NCBI RefSeq assembly: GCF_002028425.1
Contig: NZ_CP020042.1
Span: 3,038,001 to 3,102,000 of the forward strand
Origin: Streptomyces katrae
GTDB lineage: Bacteria > Actinomycetota > Actinomycetes > Streptomycetales > Streptomycetaceae
Reading direction: 5' to 3'
DNA length: 64,000 nt
Part shown: piece by piece, positions 24,833-32,954 of the stretch
How the letters are laid out: every line of letters starts with the position of its first letter
Position numbering within the stretch: position 1 is the first letter of the stretch
The notes under the pieces: model-generated
Seen by the model: only the letters and a program-made list of their open reading frames with translations
Database searches by the model: none
What the model was told of the DNA's origin: nothing
Made by a program: the position numbers and the translations under genes

Positions 24833-25076
24833 ATTCGCCCTCCGGGGGGAGCGGGCGGCGCGATCCGATCACGCGCAGCTCAGGGCGCACGGCTGCAGAC
24901 GCAGGCGCGCGCCGGTCCACACGCCGGAACGCAACACTCCGCTACCTGGCGGACACCGTACGTGGTGTGCCGACTGCATGACAGTCCTACGGCCCCGTCA
25001 CCCATACAAACAAGGGGGTGGTGGCCCTTACCCTTACGTCTGGTCCCCTGCCCATCCACTCCGGAACGCGAGATCC

Positions 25077-26414
25077 ATGACCGGCAACGATGTCCTGCTT
25101 GTCCACGGCGGAACCCCGCTCGAGGGCGAGATCCGTGTCCGCGGTGCGAAGAACCTCGTGCCGAAGGCCATGGTGGCCGCCCTGCTCGGCAGCGAGCCGA
25201 GCCGGCTGCGCAATGTTCCCGACATCCGTGACGTGCGGGTCGTGCGCGGTCTGCTCCAGCTGCACGGTGTGACCGTGCGCCCCGGCGAGGAGCCGGGCGA
25301 GCTGGTCCTCGACCCCACGTACGTCGAGAGCGCGAACGTCGCCGACATCGACGCGCACGCGGGCTCCTCCCGCATCCCGATCCTCTTCTGCGGCCCGCTG
25401 CTGCACCGCCTCGGCCACGCCTTCATCCCGGGTCTGGGCGGCTGCGACATCGGCGGCCGGCCGATCGACTTCCACTTCGACGTGCTGCGCCAGTTCGGCG
25501 CGACCATCGAGAAGCGCGAGGGGGGCCAGTACCTGGAGGCCCCGCAGCGCCTGCGCGGCTGCAAGATCCGCCTGCCCTACCCGTCGGTCGGCTCGACCGA
25601 GCAGGTCCTGCTGACGGCCGTCCTGGCCGAGGGCGTCACCGAGCTCAGCAACGCCGCCGTCGAGCCGGAGATCGAGGACCTCATCTGCGTACTGCAGAAG
25701 ATGGGCGCGATCATCTCCATGGACACCGACCGGACCATCCGGATCACCGGTGTCGACCGCCTGGGCGGCTACAACCACAAGGCGCTCCCGGACCGTCTGG
25801 AGGCCGCGTCCTGGGCCTCCGCGGCCCTGGCGACCGGCGGCAACATCTACGTCCGCGGGGCGCAGCAGCGCTCGATGATGACCTTCCTGAACACATACCG
25901 GAAGGTCGGCGGCGCTTTCGAGATCGACGACGAGGGCATCCGCTTCTGGCACCCGGGCGGCCCGCTCAACGCCATCGCGCTGGAGACGGACGTGCACCCC
26001 GGCTTCCAGACCGACTGGCAGCAGCCGCTGGTCGTGGCCCTGACGCAGGCCTCGGGCCTGTCGATCGTCCACGAGACGGTCTACGAGTCCCGCCTCGGCT
26101 TCACCTCGGCGCTGAACCAGATGGGTGCTCACATCCAGCTGTACCGCGAGTGCCTGGGCGGCAGCGCCTGCCGCTTCGGCCAGCGCAACTTCCTGCACTC
26201 GGCGGTCGTCTCCGGCCCGACGAAGCTGCAGGGCGCCGACCTGGTCATCCCCGACCTGCGCGGCGGGTTCTCGTACCTGATCGCGGCGCTGGCGGCCGAG
26301 GGCACCTCGCGCGTCCACGGCATCGACCTGATCAACCGCGGCTACGAGAACTTCATGGAGAAGCTCGTCGAGCTGGGCGCGAAGGTCGAACTGCCGAACG
26401 GCGACCTGGTCTGA
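25077..26414 (+). CDS. murA: UDP-N-acetylglucosamine 1-carboxyvinyltransferase
   Basis: 445 residues, full length for MurA, from the ATG at 25077. It transfers enolpyruvate from PEP to UDP-GlcNAc, the first committed step of peptidoglycan synthesis, in the cytoplasm. The catalytic Cys123 lies in GGCDIGGRPID, so the enzyme has the fosfomycin-sensitive residue rather than Asp. RGAKNLVPKAMVAALL carries the conserved Lys25-Asn26 substrate contacts, with Asn in the usual place. The upstream ribosome site is weak (GCGAGATCC). Streptomycetes often have a second murA; this one sits beside hup, which I recall as the conserved housekeeping position. Confidence 0.95.
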   Translation: MTGNDVLLVHGGTPLEGEIRVRGAKNLVPKAMVAALLGSEPSRLRNVPDIRDVRVVRGLLQLHGVTVRPGEEPGELVLDPTYVESANVADIDAHAGSSRIPILFCGPLLHRLGHAFIPGLGGCDIGGRPIDFHFDVLRQFGATIEKREGGQYLEAPQRLRGCKIRLPYPSVGSTEQVLLTAVLAEGVTELSNAAVEPEIEDLICVLQKMGAIISMDTDRTIRITGVDRLGGYNHKALPDRLEAASWASAALATGGNIYVRGAQQRSMMTFLNTYRKVGGAFEIDDEGIRFWHPGGPLNAIALETDVHPGFQTDWQQPLVVALTQASGLSIVHETVYESRLGFTSALNQMGAHIQLYRECLGGSACRFGQRNFLHSAVVSGPTKLQGADLVIPDLRGGFSYLIAALAAEGTSRVHGIDLINRGYENFMEKLVELGAKVELPNGDLV

Positions 26415-26495
26415 CGGTCGCTCCGACGTCCGGAACTTCCCCCTCCCAGGGCCCACGAGGCCCCTGGGAGGGCCTGGAAGGCCCGGGAAAGGCCT

Positions 26496-26529
26496 GAGGG
26501 CGGCCACCCCCGCGGGGGTGGCCGCCCTC
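26496..26529. terminator. Bidirectional terminator between murA and hupA
   Basis: Perfect 15-bp arms (26496-26510 and 26515-26529) around a CGCG loop. It lies between the two convergent genes. Confidence 0.9.
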
Positions 26530-26590
26530 GGCCGTTCTACGTACCACTGCCGTCCCGGGGGCCTCTGCGGCCCTCGGCACAAGGGCGGTA

Positions 26591-26872
26591 CTACTTGCCC
26601 TTGGCGGCTTCCTTGAGCTTGGAGCCCGCGGAGACCTTCACGCTGTAGCCGGCCGGGATCTGGATGGGGTCGCCGGTCTGCGGGTTGCGCGCGGTGCGAG
26701 CGGCACGGTGGGTGCGCTCGAAGGTCAGGAAGCCGGGGATGGTGACCTTCTCGTCGCCCTTGGCGACGATCTCGCCGACGGTCTCGGCGAGCGCGGCCAG
26801 AACGGCGTCGGCGTCCTTGCGGGTCACCTCGGCGCGCTCGGACAGAGCGGCCACCAGCTCACTGCGGTTCAT
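26591..26872 (-). CDS. hupA: HU-family nucleoid protein
   Basis: 93 residues, the size of bacterial HU. MNRSELVAAL starts the helical dimerisation part and TIPGFLTFERTHRAARTARNP gives the DNA-intercalating beta arm, with the conserved Pro in NPQTG. It bends and compacts DNA as a dimer. It lacks the long Lys/Ala-rich tail of HupS, so it is the HupA (vegetative) type. GGGAG six bases before the ATG is a clear ribosome site. Convergent with murA. Confidence 0.93.
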   Translation of the reverse strand: MNRSELVAALSERAEVTRKDADAVLAALAETVGEIVAKGDEKVTIPGFLTFERTHRAARTARNPQTGDPIQIPAGYSVKVSAGSKLKEAAKGK

Positions 26873-27180
26873 GTTGTACTCCCGTGTTCAACTTGCCTTA
26901 GAGGCGTGAGATCGAAGCCGATGCTGCCAGGGCCCTAGGACAGTCCCCGGACCCGGGTCTGAACGTCAGACCCTCTCGCCCGGTTACGCATCCTGCCCCC
27001 ACCAGCGGCGGGAAAGCCAATCCGGCACCCGCCAGGGTCACACGAAAAGCGCCACAGTCACGCCGCAGTGACGCTCCGTCGCACCCGAGGCTCCGATGCC
27101 GATGCGGGCCGCGCGCCGCGCGGGCATCCCCGCAACCCTAGAGGCGCCCCGGCGGGCCCGCATCCCGCGACGCGCCGGGA
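26873..27180. other. Promoter region upstream of hupA
   Basis: 308 bases between hupA and the malic enzyme end, both minus strand. It includes hupA's ribosome site (GGGAG) and must hold its promoter, but I found no clear -35/-10 pair. There is no convincing hairpin for ending the hupA-side or upstream transcript and no gene. Confidence 0.45.
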
Positions 27181-28617
27181 TCAGACCGTGGGCCCCGTCA
27201 CAGCGGCCTTCTCGGCACCGGCCTGCGCGGCCTTGCGGACGGCGCCGGCGACGGCGCCCGCGACCTTGTCGTTGAAGACGGACGGGATGATGTAGTTCGC
27301 GTTCAGCTCGTCGCGGCCGACGACGTCGGCGAGGGCGGTGGCGGCGGCGAGCATCATGTCGGTGTTCACGGTCCGGGACTGGGCGTCCAGGAGGCCGCGG
27401 AAGACGCCCGGGAAGACCAGCACGTTGTTGATCTGGTTCGGGAAGTCGGAGCGGCCGGTGGCCACGACGGCGGCGGTCTGGCGCGCGACGGCCGGGTCCA
27501 CCTCCGGGTCCGGGTTCGCGAGCGCGAACACGATGGCGCCCTCGGCCATGGCGGCGACGTCGTCGCCGGAGAGCACGTTGGGGGCGGAGACGCCGATGAA
27601 GACGTCGGCGCCGACCACGGCCTCCTTGAGGGTGCCGGTGTAGCCCTCGGGGTTGGTGTTGTCGGCGATCCAGCGCAGCGGGGAGTCCGGCGCGGCGTCG
27701 ACCAGGTCGGGGCGGCCGGCGTGCACGACGCCGTGGATGTCGGCGCTGACGGCGTTCTTCACGCCGGCGGCGAGGAGCAGCTTGAGGATGGCCGTACCGG
27801 CGGCGCCGGCGCCCGACATGACGACCTTGACGTCCTCAACTTCCTTGCCCACGACGCGCAGTGCGTTGGTGAGGGCGGCAAGGACGACGATGGCGGTGCC
27901 GTGCTGGTCGTCGTGGAAGACGGGGATGTCGAGGGCCTCGCGCAGCCGGGCCTCGATCTCGAAGCAGCGGGGCGCGGAGATGTCCTCCAGGTTGATGCCC
28001 GCGAAGCCGGGGGCGATGGCCTTGACGATGGCGACGATCTCGTCGGCGTCCTGCGTGTCGAGGCAGATCGGCCAGGCGTCGATGCCGGCGAAGCGCTTGA
28101 AGAGGGCCGCCTTGCCCTCCATGACGGGCAGCGCGGCCATCGGGCCGATGTTGCCGAGGCCCAGGACGGCGGAGCCGTCGGTCACGACTGCGACGGAGTT
28201 GCGCTTGATGGTCAGGCGGCGCGCGTCCTCGGGGTTCTCGGCGATGGCCATGCACACGCGGGCGACGCCCGGGGTGTAGATCATCGACAGGTCGTCACGG
28301 TTGCGGATGGGGTGCTTGGACGACATCTCGATCTTGCCGCCGAGGTGCATCAGGAAGGTGCGGTCGGAGACCTTCCCGAGGCTGACGCCCTCGATGCCGC
28401 GCAGCTTCTCGACGATCTCGTCGGCGTGGGCGGTGGAGGTGGCGGCGATGGTGACGTCGATACGGAGCTTCTCGTGGCCGGACGCGGTCACGTCGAGGCC
28501 CGTGACCGAGCCTCCGGAAGACTCCACGGCGGTGGTGAGCTGGGAGACCGCGGTTCCGCTCGCGGGCACTTCCAGGCGGACCGTCATCGAATACGAGACG
28601 CTGGGCGCCGTTGCCAT
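27181..28617 (-). CDS. Malic enzyme with N-terminal ACT domain
   Basis: 478 residues from the ATG at 28617 (GAGGA nine bases before it). An ACT regulatory domain (about 8-90) precedes the malic enzyme N-terminal domain (YTPGVARVC with catalytic Tyr; IKRNSVAVVTDGSAVLGLG; PVFHDDQHGTA metal-binding) and a Rossmann domain (VVMSGAGAAGTAI). It decarboxylates malate to pyruvate. The Rossmann loop resembles NAD-dependent forms, and I recall the S. coelicolor orthologue as NAD-dependent, but cofactor choice is not proven here. The ACT domain implies control by an amino acid or similar ligand. Confidence 0.9.
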   Translation of the reverse strand: MATAPSVSYSMTVRLEVPASGTAVSQLTTAVESSGGSVTGLDVTASGHEKLRIDVTIAATSTAHADEIVEKLRGIEGVSLGKVSDRTFLMHLGGKIEMSSKHPIRNRDDLSMIYTPGVARVCMAIAENPEDARRLTIKRNSVAVVTDGSAVLGLGNIGPMAALPVMEGKAALFKRFAGIDAWPICLDTQDADEIVAIVKAIAPGFAGINLEDISAPRCFEIEARLREALDIPVFHDDQHGTAIVVLAALTNALRVVGKEVEDVKVVMSGAGAAGTAILKLLLAAGVKNAVSADIHGVVHAGRPDLVDAAPDSPLRWIADNTNPEGYTGTLKEAVVGADVFIGVSAPNVLSGDDVAAMAEGAIVFALANPDPEVDPAVARQTAAVVATGRSDFPNQINNVLVFPGVFRGLLDAQSRTVNTDMMLAAATALADVVGRDELNANYIIPSVFNDKVAGAVAGAVRKAAQAGAEKAAVTGPTV

Positions 28618-28734
28618 GGCCGTGTTCCTCTTCTGTCCCTGGTTCTTCTGTACACACAGGGTCCCGCGCGGGCGGGACCTGTTGTCCGATCGTCCCACCT
28701 ACCAGCCGGTACAAGGTAACCAGCTACAAATTTC

Positions 28735-28748
28735 GGAAGAACTCTTCC
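28735..28748. promoter_or_regulatory. Palindrome GGAAGA-AC-TCTTCC upstream of malic enzyme
   Basis: A perfect 6-2-6 inverted repeat about 118 bases before the malic enzyme ATG in an AT-richer stretch. A candidate operator; no known regulator box was recognised. Confidence 0.35.
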
Positions 28749-28792
28749 ACCATACGAGATAACTCGGGGTGGTGGAATGGGTGGTACACACA

Positions 28793-28835
28793 AAACAGGT
28801 CCGCGCCCCCACTGGTGGAGGGCGCGGACCTGTTT
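28793..28835 (-). terminator. Intrinsic terminator of helD
   Basis: Perfect 16-bp arms (28793-28808 and 28820-28835) with an 11-base loop. Read on the minus strand, the stem is followed by TTTTGTGTG, an unusually good U-rich tail for this genome. It lies about 175 bases after the helD stop. Confidence 0.85.
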
Positions 28836-29009
28836 CCGTCCAGGACGGACGGGATGCCTACGACACCGACCCGCCATGCTCGCCTCGCGGCAAGTGGTCG
28901 CTCTAAGCGACGAAGGTTGGGCCCGGGGGCTTGGATCGAGCCGGTGTCGTAACCAGGCTAACAAAGGATCGCCGGAAGCGGTCCCCCTCCCGCGAGTCGG
29001 ACACCGCCG

Positions 29010-31322
29010 TCACGCGCCTGGCCGCAGCAGCTCCGGCACCCCGGACCCGTCCGGCCGGTCGGCCTCCGCCGAGACCACCGTCAGCTGCTGCGTCGCACGC
29101 GTCAGCGCCACGTACAGCACCCGCAGGCCCGCCGGGGACTCCTCCGCGATCTCCGCCGGGGAGACCACCACCGTGGCGTCGTACTCCAGGCCCTTCGCCT
29201 CCAGGCTGCCCAGCGCCACCGCCCGCTCGCCCAGGTCCGCGAGCCAGCCCGCCGCCTCCGCACGCCGGTCCATCGCCACGACCACGCCGACCGTGCCGTC
29301 CACCTCGCCCAGCAGTCGCCGCGTCTCCTCCCGCACCGCCGCCCCCAGATCCTCTCCGGCGGCGGTGAAGCGGGGCTCCAGGCCCGTCGAACGCACCGCC
29401 GTCGGCGGCTCCATCCCCGGCATGGCCAGCTCCAGCACCCGCGCCGCCACCTCGGCGACCTCGGCCGGGTTGCGGTAGTTCACGGTCAGCGTGAACCGCC
29501 TGCGCGGCCGGGACCCCAGCGCCTCGTCACGGGCCGCGGCCGCCTCGTCCGGGTCCGTCCAGGAGGACTGCGCCGGGTCGCCGACCACCGTCCAGGTGCC
29601 CGTACGGCCCCGCCGGCCCACCATCCGCCACTGCATCGGCGTCAGGTCCTGCGCCTCGTCCACGATCACGTGCGCGTACTCGGTCCGCTCCGCCGCGAGC
29701 CGCTCCGCCCGCTCCCAGCTGGTCTCCTCCCGGGTCGGCATCAGCTCCTCCAGCCCGCTGAGCTGCTCCAACGGGTCCAGCTCCCGCTTGCGCTTCGGCC
29801 GCGCGGGCGCGCCGAGCAGCTGCTGGAGCTCGTCGAGCAGCGCCACGTCGTGCACCGAGAGCGGCCCCGAGCCGTCCGCGCCGACCCGGCGCAGCGAACG
29901 CGCCAGCTGGCGGGTCTCGCGCGGGTTCAGGTCCCGGCGCGACCAGCGGCCCAGGCGGCGCTCGTCGGCCATCGCGGCCAGCACCCGGCGCGGGGTCAGC
30001 TCCGGCCACCAGGCGTTGAGGAAGCCGAGGAAGTCGTCCTCGGTGGAGACGTCCTCGTCGAAGGCGCTGCGCAGCTCGGCGGCCAGCTCCGGGTCGCTGT
30101 GCCGGCCGTTCGCGCCGGTCTTCGCGTACAGGGCGTCCAGGAGGAGCTTGCGGGCGCGCGGACGCAGCAGGTTGACGGGGGCGGTGCCGCCGAGCACGTT
30201 CTGCCGGATCCGGTTCAGCTCCGGGGCCTCCAGCTCCACGCGGCGGCCGAAGGCCACCACGCGCAGCCGCTCCGGGGCGTCGCCCAGCTCCAGCGCGCCG
30301 CGCACCGCCTTGCGGAGCACCTTGAGCATGCGGGAGGAGCCCTTGATCCGGGCCACGGCGGGGTCGTCGTACGTGGTCGCCTCGGCCCCGTCGACCAGGG
30401 AGCCCAGCGCCCGGATCGCGACCTGGCCCTCCTCGCCGAGCGAGGGCAGCACGCCCTCGGTGTAGGCGACGAGCAGCGGGGTCGGCGAGACGATCAGGAT
30501 GCCGCCCGAATAGCGGCGGCGGTCCTGGTAGAGGAGGTACGCGGCCCGGTGCAGGGCCACGGCGGTCTTGCCGGTGCCCGGACCGCCCGCGACCTCCGCG
30601 ACGGAGGCGGCGGGGGCACGGATGACCAGGTCCTGCTCGGCCTGGATGGACGAGACGATGTCCCGCATGGTGTGCGTACGGGCCCGGCCGAGGGCGGCCA
30701 TCAGCGCACCGTCACCGATGGCGGGCAGCTCCCGGCCGTCGAGGCTGGCGGTGATCTCGGGACGCATCAGGTCGTCCTCGACGCCGAGCACCTTGCGGCC
30801 CTTGGACCGGATCACCCGGCGGCGGATCACCCGGCCGGGGTCCTTGGGGGTCGAACGGTAGAACGGCGCGGCCGCGGGGGCCCGCCAGTCGATGACGAGC
30901 GGCGCGTAGTCGGTGTCGAGCACGCCGATGCGGCCGATGTGCAGGGTCTCGGCGATGTCGGCCGTGAGGTCGGACCGGATCGCGTCGTCGGCGGGCTCGA
31001 CCGAGGTGTAGGCCCCGTCGGGGCCGCGCTCGCCGTCCTTGCCCAGCACGAGGTCGATCCGTCCGAAGAGGAAGTCCTCGAACTCGTTGTTGAGGCGGTT
31101 GAGGTGGATCCCGGCGCGGAAGACCTGCGCGTCCCGCTCGGCGAGCGCGCCGGGCGTACCGACCTGGCCGCGCTTGGCGGCGTCGTTCATGAGGAACTCG
31201 GCCTCGTGGATCTTCTCCTCAAGGCGTCGGTACACCCGGTCGAGATGCGTCTGCTCGACCGCGATCTCCCGATCGCGGACGGAATCCGCCGTGCTGTCGA
31301 CAGCGGCATTCTGCGCGGCCAC
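29010..31322 (-). CDS. helD: HelD-like UvrD/Rep-family RNA polymerase-associated helicase
   Basis: 770 residues from the GTG at 31322 (AAGGGGG upstream). A coiled-coil N-terminus (about 15-85) precedes a split superfamily 1 ATPase: Walker A AGGPGTGKTA (near 223-232), then late motifs VIVDEAQDLTPMQW (II), VVGDPAQSSW (III), NYRNPAEV (IV) and VLYVALTRATQQL (VI). The long coiled-coil start and the large insert are characteristic of HelD, which in other bacteria inserts into the RNA polymerase channels and recycles stalled polymerase; some HelD paralogues give rifamycin tolerance. I saw no rifamycin-associated promoter element near its start. A long inverted repeat lies 130 bases upstream. Confidence 0.85.
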   Translation of the reverse strand: MAAQNAAVDSTADSVRDREIAVEQTHLDRVYRRLEEKIHEAEFLMNDAAKRGQVGTPGALAERDAQVFRAGIHLNRLNNEFEDFLFGRIDLVLGKDGERGPDGAYTSVEPADDAIRSDLTADIAETLHIGRIGVLDTDYAPLVIDWRAPAAAPFYRSTPKDPGRVIRRRVIRSKGRKVLGVEDDLMRPEITASLDGRELPAIGDGALMAALGRARTHTMRDIVSSIQAEQDLVIRAPAASVAEVAGGPGTGKTAVALHRAAYLLYQDRRRYSGGILIVSPTPLLVAYTEGVLPSLGEEGQVAIRALGSLVDGAEATTYDDPAVARIKGSSRMLKVLRKAVRGALELGDAPERLRVVAFGRRVELEAPELNRIRQNVLGGTAPVNLLRPRARKLLLDALYAKTGANGRHSDPELAAELRSAFDEDVSTEDDFLGFLNAWWPELTPRRVLAAMADERRLGRWSRRDLNPRETRQLARSLRRVGADGSGPLSVHDVALLDELQQLLGAPARPKRKRELDPLEQLSGLEELMPTREETSWERAERLAAERTEYAHVIVDEAQDLTPMQWRMVGRRGRTGTWTVVGDPAQSSWTDPDEAAAARDEALGSRPRRRFTLTVNYRNPAEVAEVAARVLELAMPGMEPPTAVRSTGLEPRFTAAGEDLGAAVREETRRLLGEVDGTVGVVVAMDRRAEAAGWLADLGERAVALGSLEAKGLEYDATVVVSPAEIAEESPAGLRVLYVALTRATQQLTVVSAEADRPDGSGVPELLRPGA

Positions 31323-31750
31323 GAAGGCCCCCTTCTTACGTGCATGGGCGACCGTCAACCGTACGCGAACCAGCCCCCACTCCGCACGCCCGGTCCGCGC
31401 GGCGGGACGCGGGCGTCCTTTCGTACGAGGACACGGGCGGGCGGGACCTTCACCCCCGCGAGGGGTGACACCGGGCCGGTGGCTGCCCACCCGCCGCCCG
31501 GGGCCGGGGGCGCGGCGGCACCTGCACAGTGCGGCGGACCGCCGACGACGCCGCAGGCGGCGCGGCTCCCGGTGCGGGCCGCCGCCCTGGGTGCGGGCCG
31601 GTGGGTGGGGCGGCCGCCGGGGGGCCGCCGCACTGGGCAGGCGCCGTCCCGGCCGGAGACCCCGGGCGGCGGGTGGGCAGCCACCGGCCCGCCACCGGCC
31701 CCTCGCGGGGGATGAAGTCCCGGCCCCCGTGCCGACGTAAAGCACCCCCC
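31323..31750. other. Intergenic region upstream of helD
   Basis: 428 bases. From 31323 to 31452 is ordinary sequence in which the helD promoter should lie. 31453-31711 is a long imperfect inverted repeat (separate entry). 31712-31750 runs to the CGNR gene stop. No gene is supported here. Confidence 0.5.
31453..31711. repeat. Long imperfect inverted repeat (259 bp)
   Basis: The core arms are a perfect 31-bp match (31473-31503 and 31660-31690). Flanking them, 13 bp pair perfectly (31453-31465 and 31699-31711). Inside, GGCACCTGCACAGTGCGGCGG-type sequence (about 31516-31537) pairs with 31624-31645 at roughly 20 of 23 positions. The inner part contains GGTGCGGGCC direct repeats. There are no target-site duplications or transposase, so it may be two inverted copies of a short element or a large structured RNA/terminator between the CGNR gene and helD. 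Confidence 0.75.
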
Positions 31751-32314
31751 CTACCCCACCGCCCCCCGGACCCGCCGACGGTGGCGGGCCACCCGTTCGC
31801 GGTTGCCGCAGACCTCGCTGCTGCACCAGCGGCGGCGGTGGCCGCGGGAGGTGTCCAGGTAGAGGCGGGCGCAGCCGTCGCCGCCGCAGGCGCGCAGGAG
31901 GGACAGGTCGCCGGGGTCGGTGAGGAGTTCCACCGCGTCCCGGGCCACCGTGGCCAGCAGGCCCGCGCATTCGACGCCGCCGCACAGCTCCCGCACCAGG
32001 TGTCCCTCCCCGTCCCGGACCGCGCACACCCCCGGCGGCGGGCCCGCCGCGGCGGCGTTGACGCGGGCCAGGGCGTCCTCCTCCGGGGCGGTGCCTGCCA
32101 GTTCGGCGCGGACGAGGCGGTCGACGTCGCGGCGCAGGCGGCGGAAGGCCTCCACCCAGTCGGGCCCGAGCCGGCCGAGCGGGGTCCGGTCGGGGACCAG
32201 CCCGGCTCCGACCAGCCACAGGTGCAGCTCGTCGCCGTCGTGGATGGCCTCGGCCCCCTGGGGGGTCCGGGTGGCCAGCAGGTCCAGACAGACCCGCCCG
32301 GAGTCGAACCACAT
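31751..32314 (-). CDS. CGNR zinc-finger (ABATE-domain) regulator
   Basis: About 187 residues from the ATG at 32314 (GAGGGG just upstream); an in-frame ATG 20 codons earlier is possible. The N-terminal ABATE-type stress domain (MWFDSGRVCLDLLATR) is followed by the C-terminal CGNR zinc finger: CGGDGCARLYLD and CSSEVCGNRERVARHRRR, with four Cys. The family is assumed to be DNA-binding regulators; targets are unknown. It lies upstream of helD across the inverted repeat. Confidence 0.85.
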   Translation of the reverse strand: MWFDSGRVCLDLLATRTPQGAEAIHDGDELHLWLVGAGLVPDRTPLGRLGPDWVEAFRRLRRDVDRLVRAELAGTAPEEDALARVNAAAAGPPPGVCAVRDGEGHLVRELCGGVECAGLLATVARDAVELLTDPGDLSLLRACGGDGCARLYLDTSRGHRRRWCSSEVCGNRERVARHRRRVRGAVG

Positions 32315-32396
32315 GCCCCTCACCGCCTCGGTCGTCGCCGTCGGACGCCTCCCCAGAGTGCCGTCGCCGACCACGAAGCGGAAGCCCCCGCGCGGG

Positions 32397-32945
32397 CTAC
32401 GCGGGCGGCGGGTCGTCGTGCAAGAGGCGCTGGAAGAGCCGGTGGTCGCGCCAGGCGCCGTTGATGTGGAGGTAGCGGGGGGCGAGTCCGAACTCGGTGA
32501 AGCCGACCTTGGCCAGGACCCGCATGGAGGCGGTGTTGTCGACGAGGGTCCCGGCCTCGATCCGGTGCAGCCCGAGCTCGTCGCGGGCCGTGCGGACGAC
32601 CTCCTCCAGGCCGGCGGTGGCCAGGCCCTTGCCGTGCCAGGCCCGGTCGACCCAGTAGCCGACGCCGCCGCTGCACAGCGGCCCGAGGGCGATGCTGCCG
32701 AGGTTCATCGCCCCGACGACCGCACCGGTCGCCGTCTCCGCGAACACGTACGGGACCAGCCGCCCCGCGTCCCGCTCCTCGAGCATGCCCTCGATGCGGT
32801 CCCGCTGTCCGGCCTCGGTGTAGAACGCCTCGGGCCGCCGGGGCTCGTAGGGCGCCATGTACGCCCGGTTGCGTGTCAGTACGTCGGCCAGCCCGGCGGC
32901 GTCCTCGACGGCCAGGCCCCTCATTTCCACCCCGTTGATGATCAT
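32397..32945 (-). CDS. GNAT-family N-acetyltransferase (RimJ/RimL-like)
   Basis: 182 residues covering one GNAT domain. The acetyl-CoA loop is seen as VDRAWHGKGLATAGLEEVV (R/Q-x-x-G-x-G/A pattern as HGKGLA), with the later NTASMRVLAKVGF helix typical of the RimJ/RimL/SpeG branch. That branch acetylates protein N-termini, polyamines or antibiotics; the acceptor is not evident. The stop of the next upstream gene is 9 bases away, so it may be co-transcribed with nnaR. Confidence 0.85.
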   Translation of the reverse strand: MIINGVEMRGLAVEDAAGLADVLTRNRAYMAPYEPRRPEAFYTEAGQRDRIEGMLEERDAGRLVPYVFAETATGAVVGAMNLGSIALGPLCSGGVGYWVDRAWHGKGLATAGLEEVVRTARDELGLHRIEAGTLVDNTASMRVLAKVGFTEFGLAPRYLHINGAWRDHRLFQRLLHDDPPPA

Positions 32946-32954
32946 GCGGGCACG

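Larger units (their letters stand above)
28618..29009. other. Intergenic region upstream of malic enzyme
   Basis: 392 bases between the malic enzyme start and the helD stop. It is AT-richer than average from 28690 to 28800 and holds a 14-bp palindrome (28735-28748) and the helD terminator (28793-28835). The rest has no visible gene. Confidence 0.5.

Noticed and set aside
31323..31452. Rifamycin-associated promoter element of a HelR-type gene
   Set aside because: I looked for the palindromic GGGGCTTGCGGCAAG-type element near the helD start and did not find it.
31453..31711. Insertion sequence or MITE
   Set aside because: No transposase, no target-site duplication and no second copy visible in the window. 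Kept as an inverted repeat of unknown nature.
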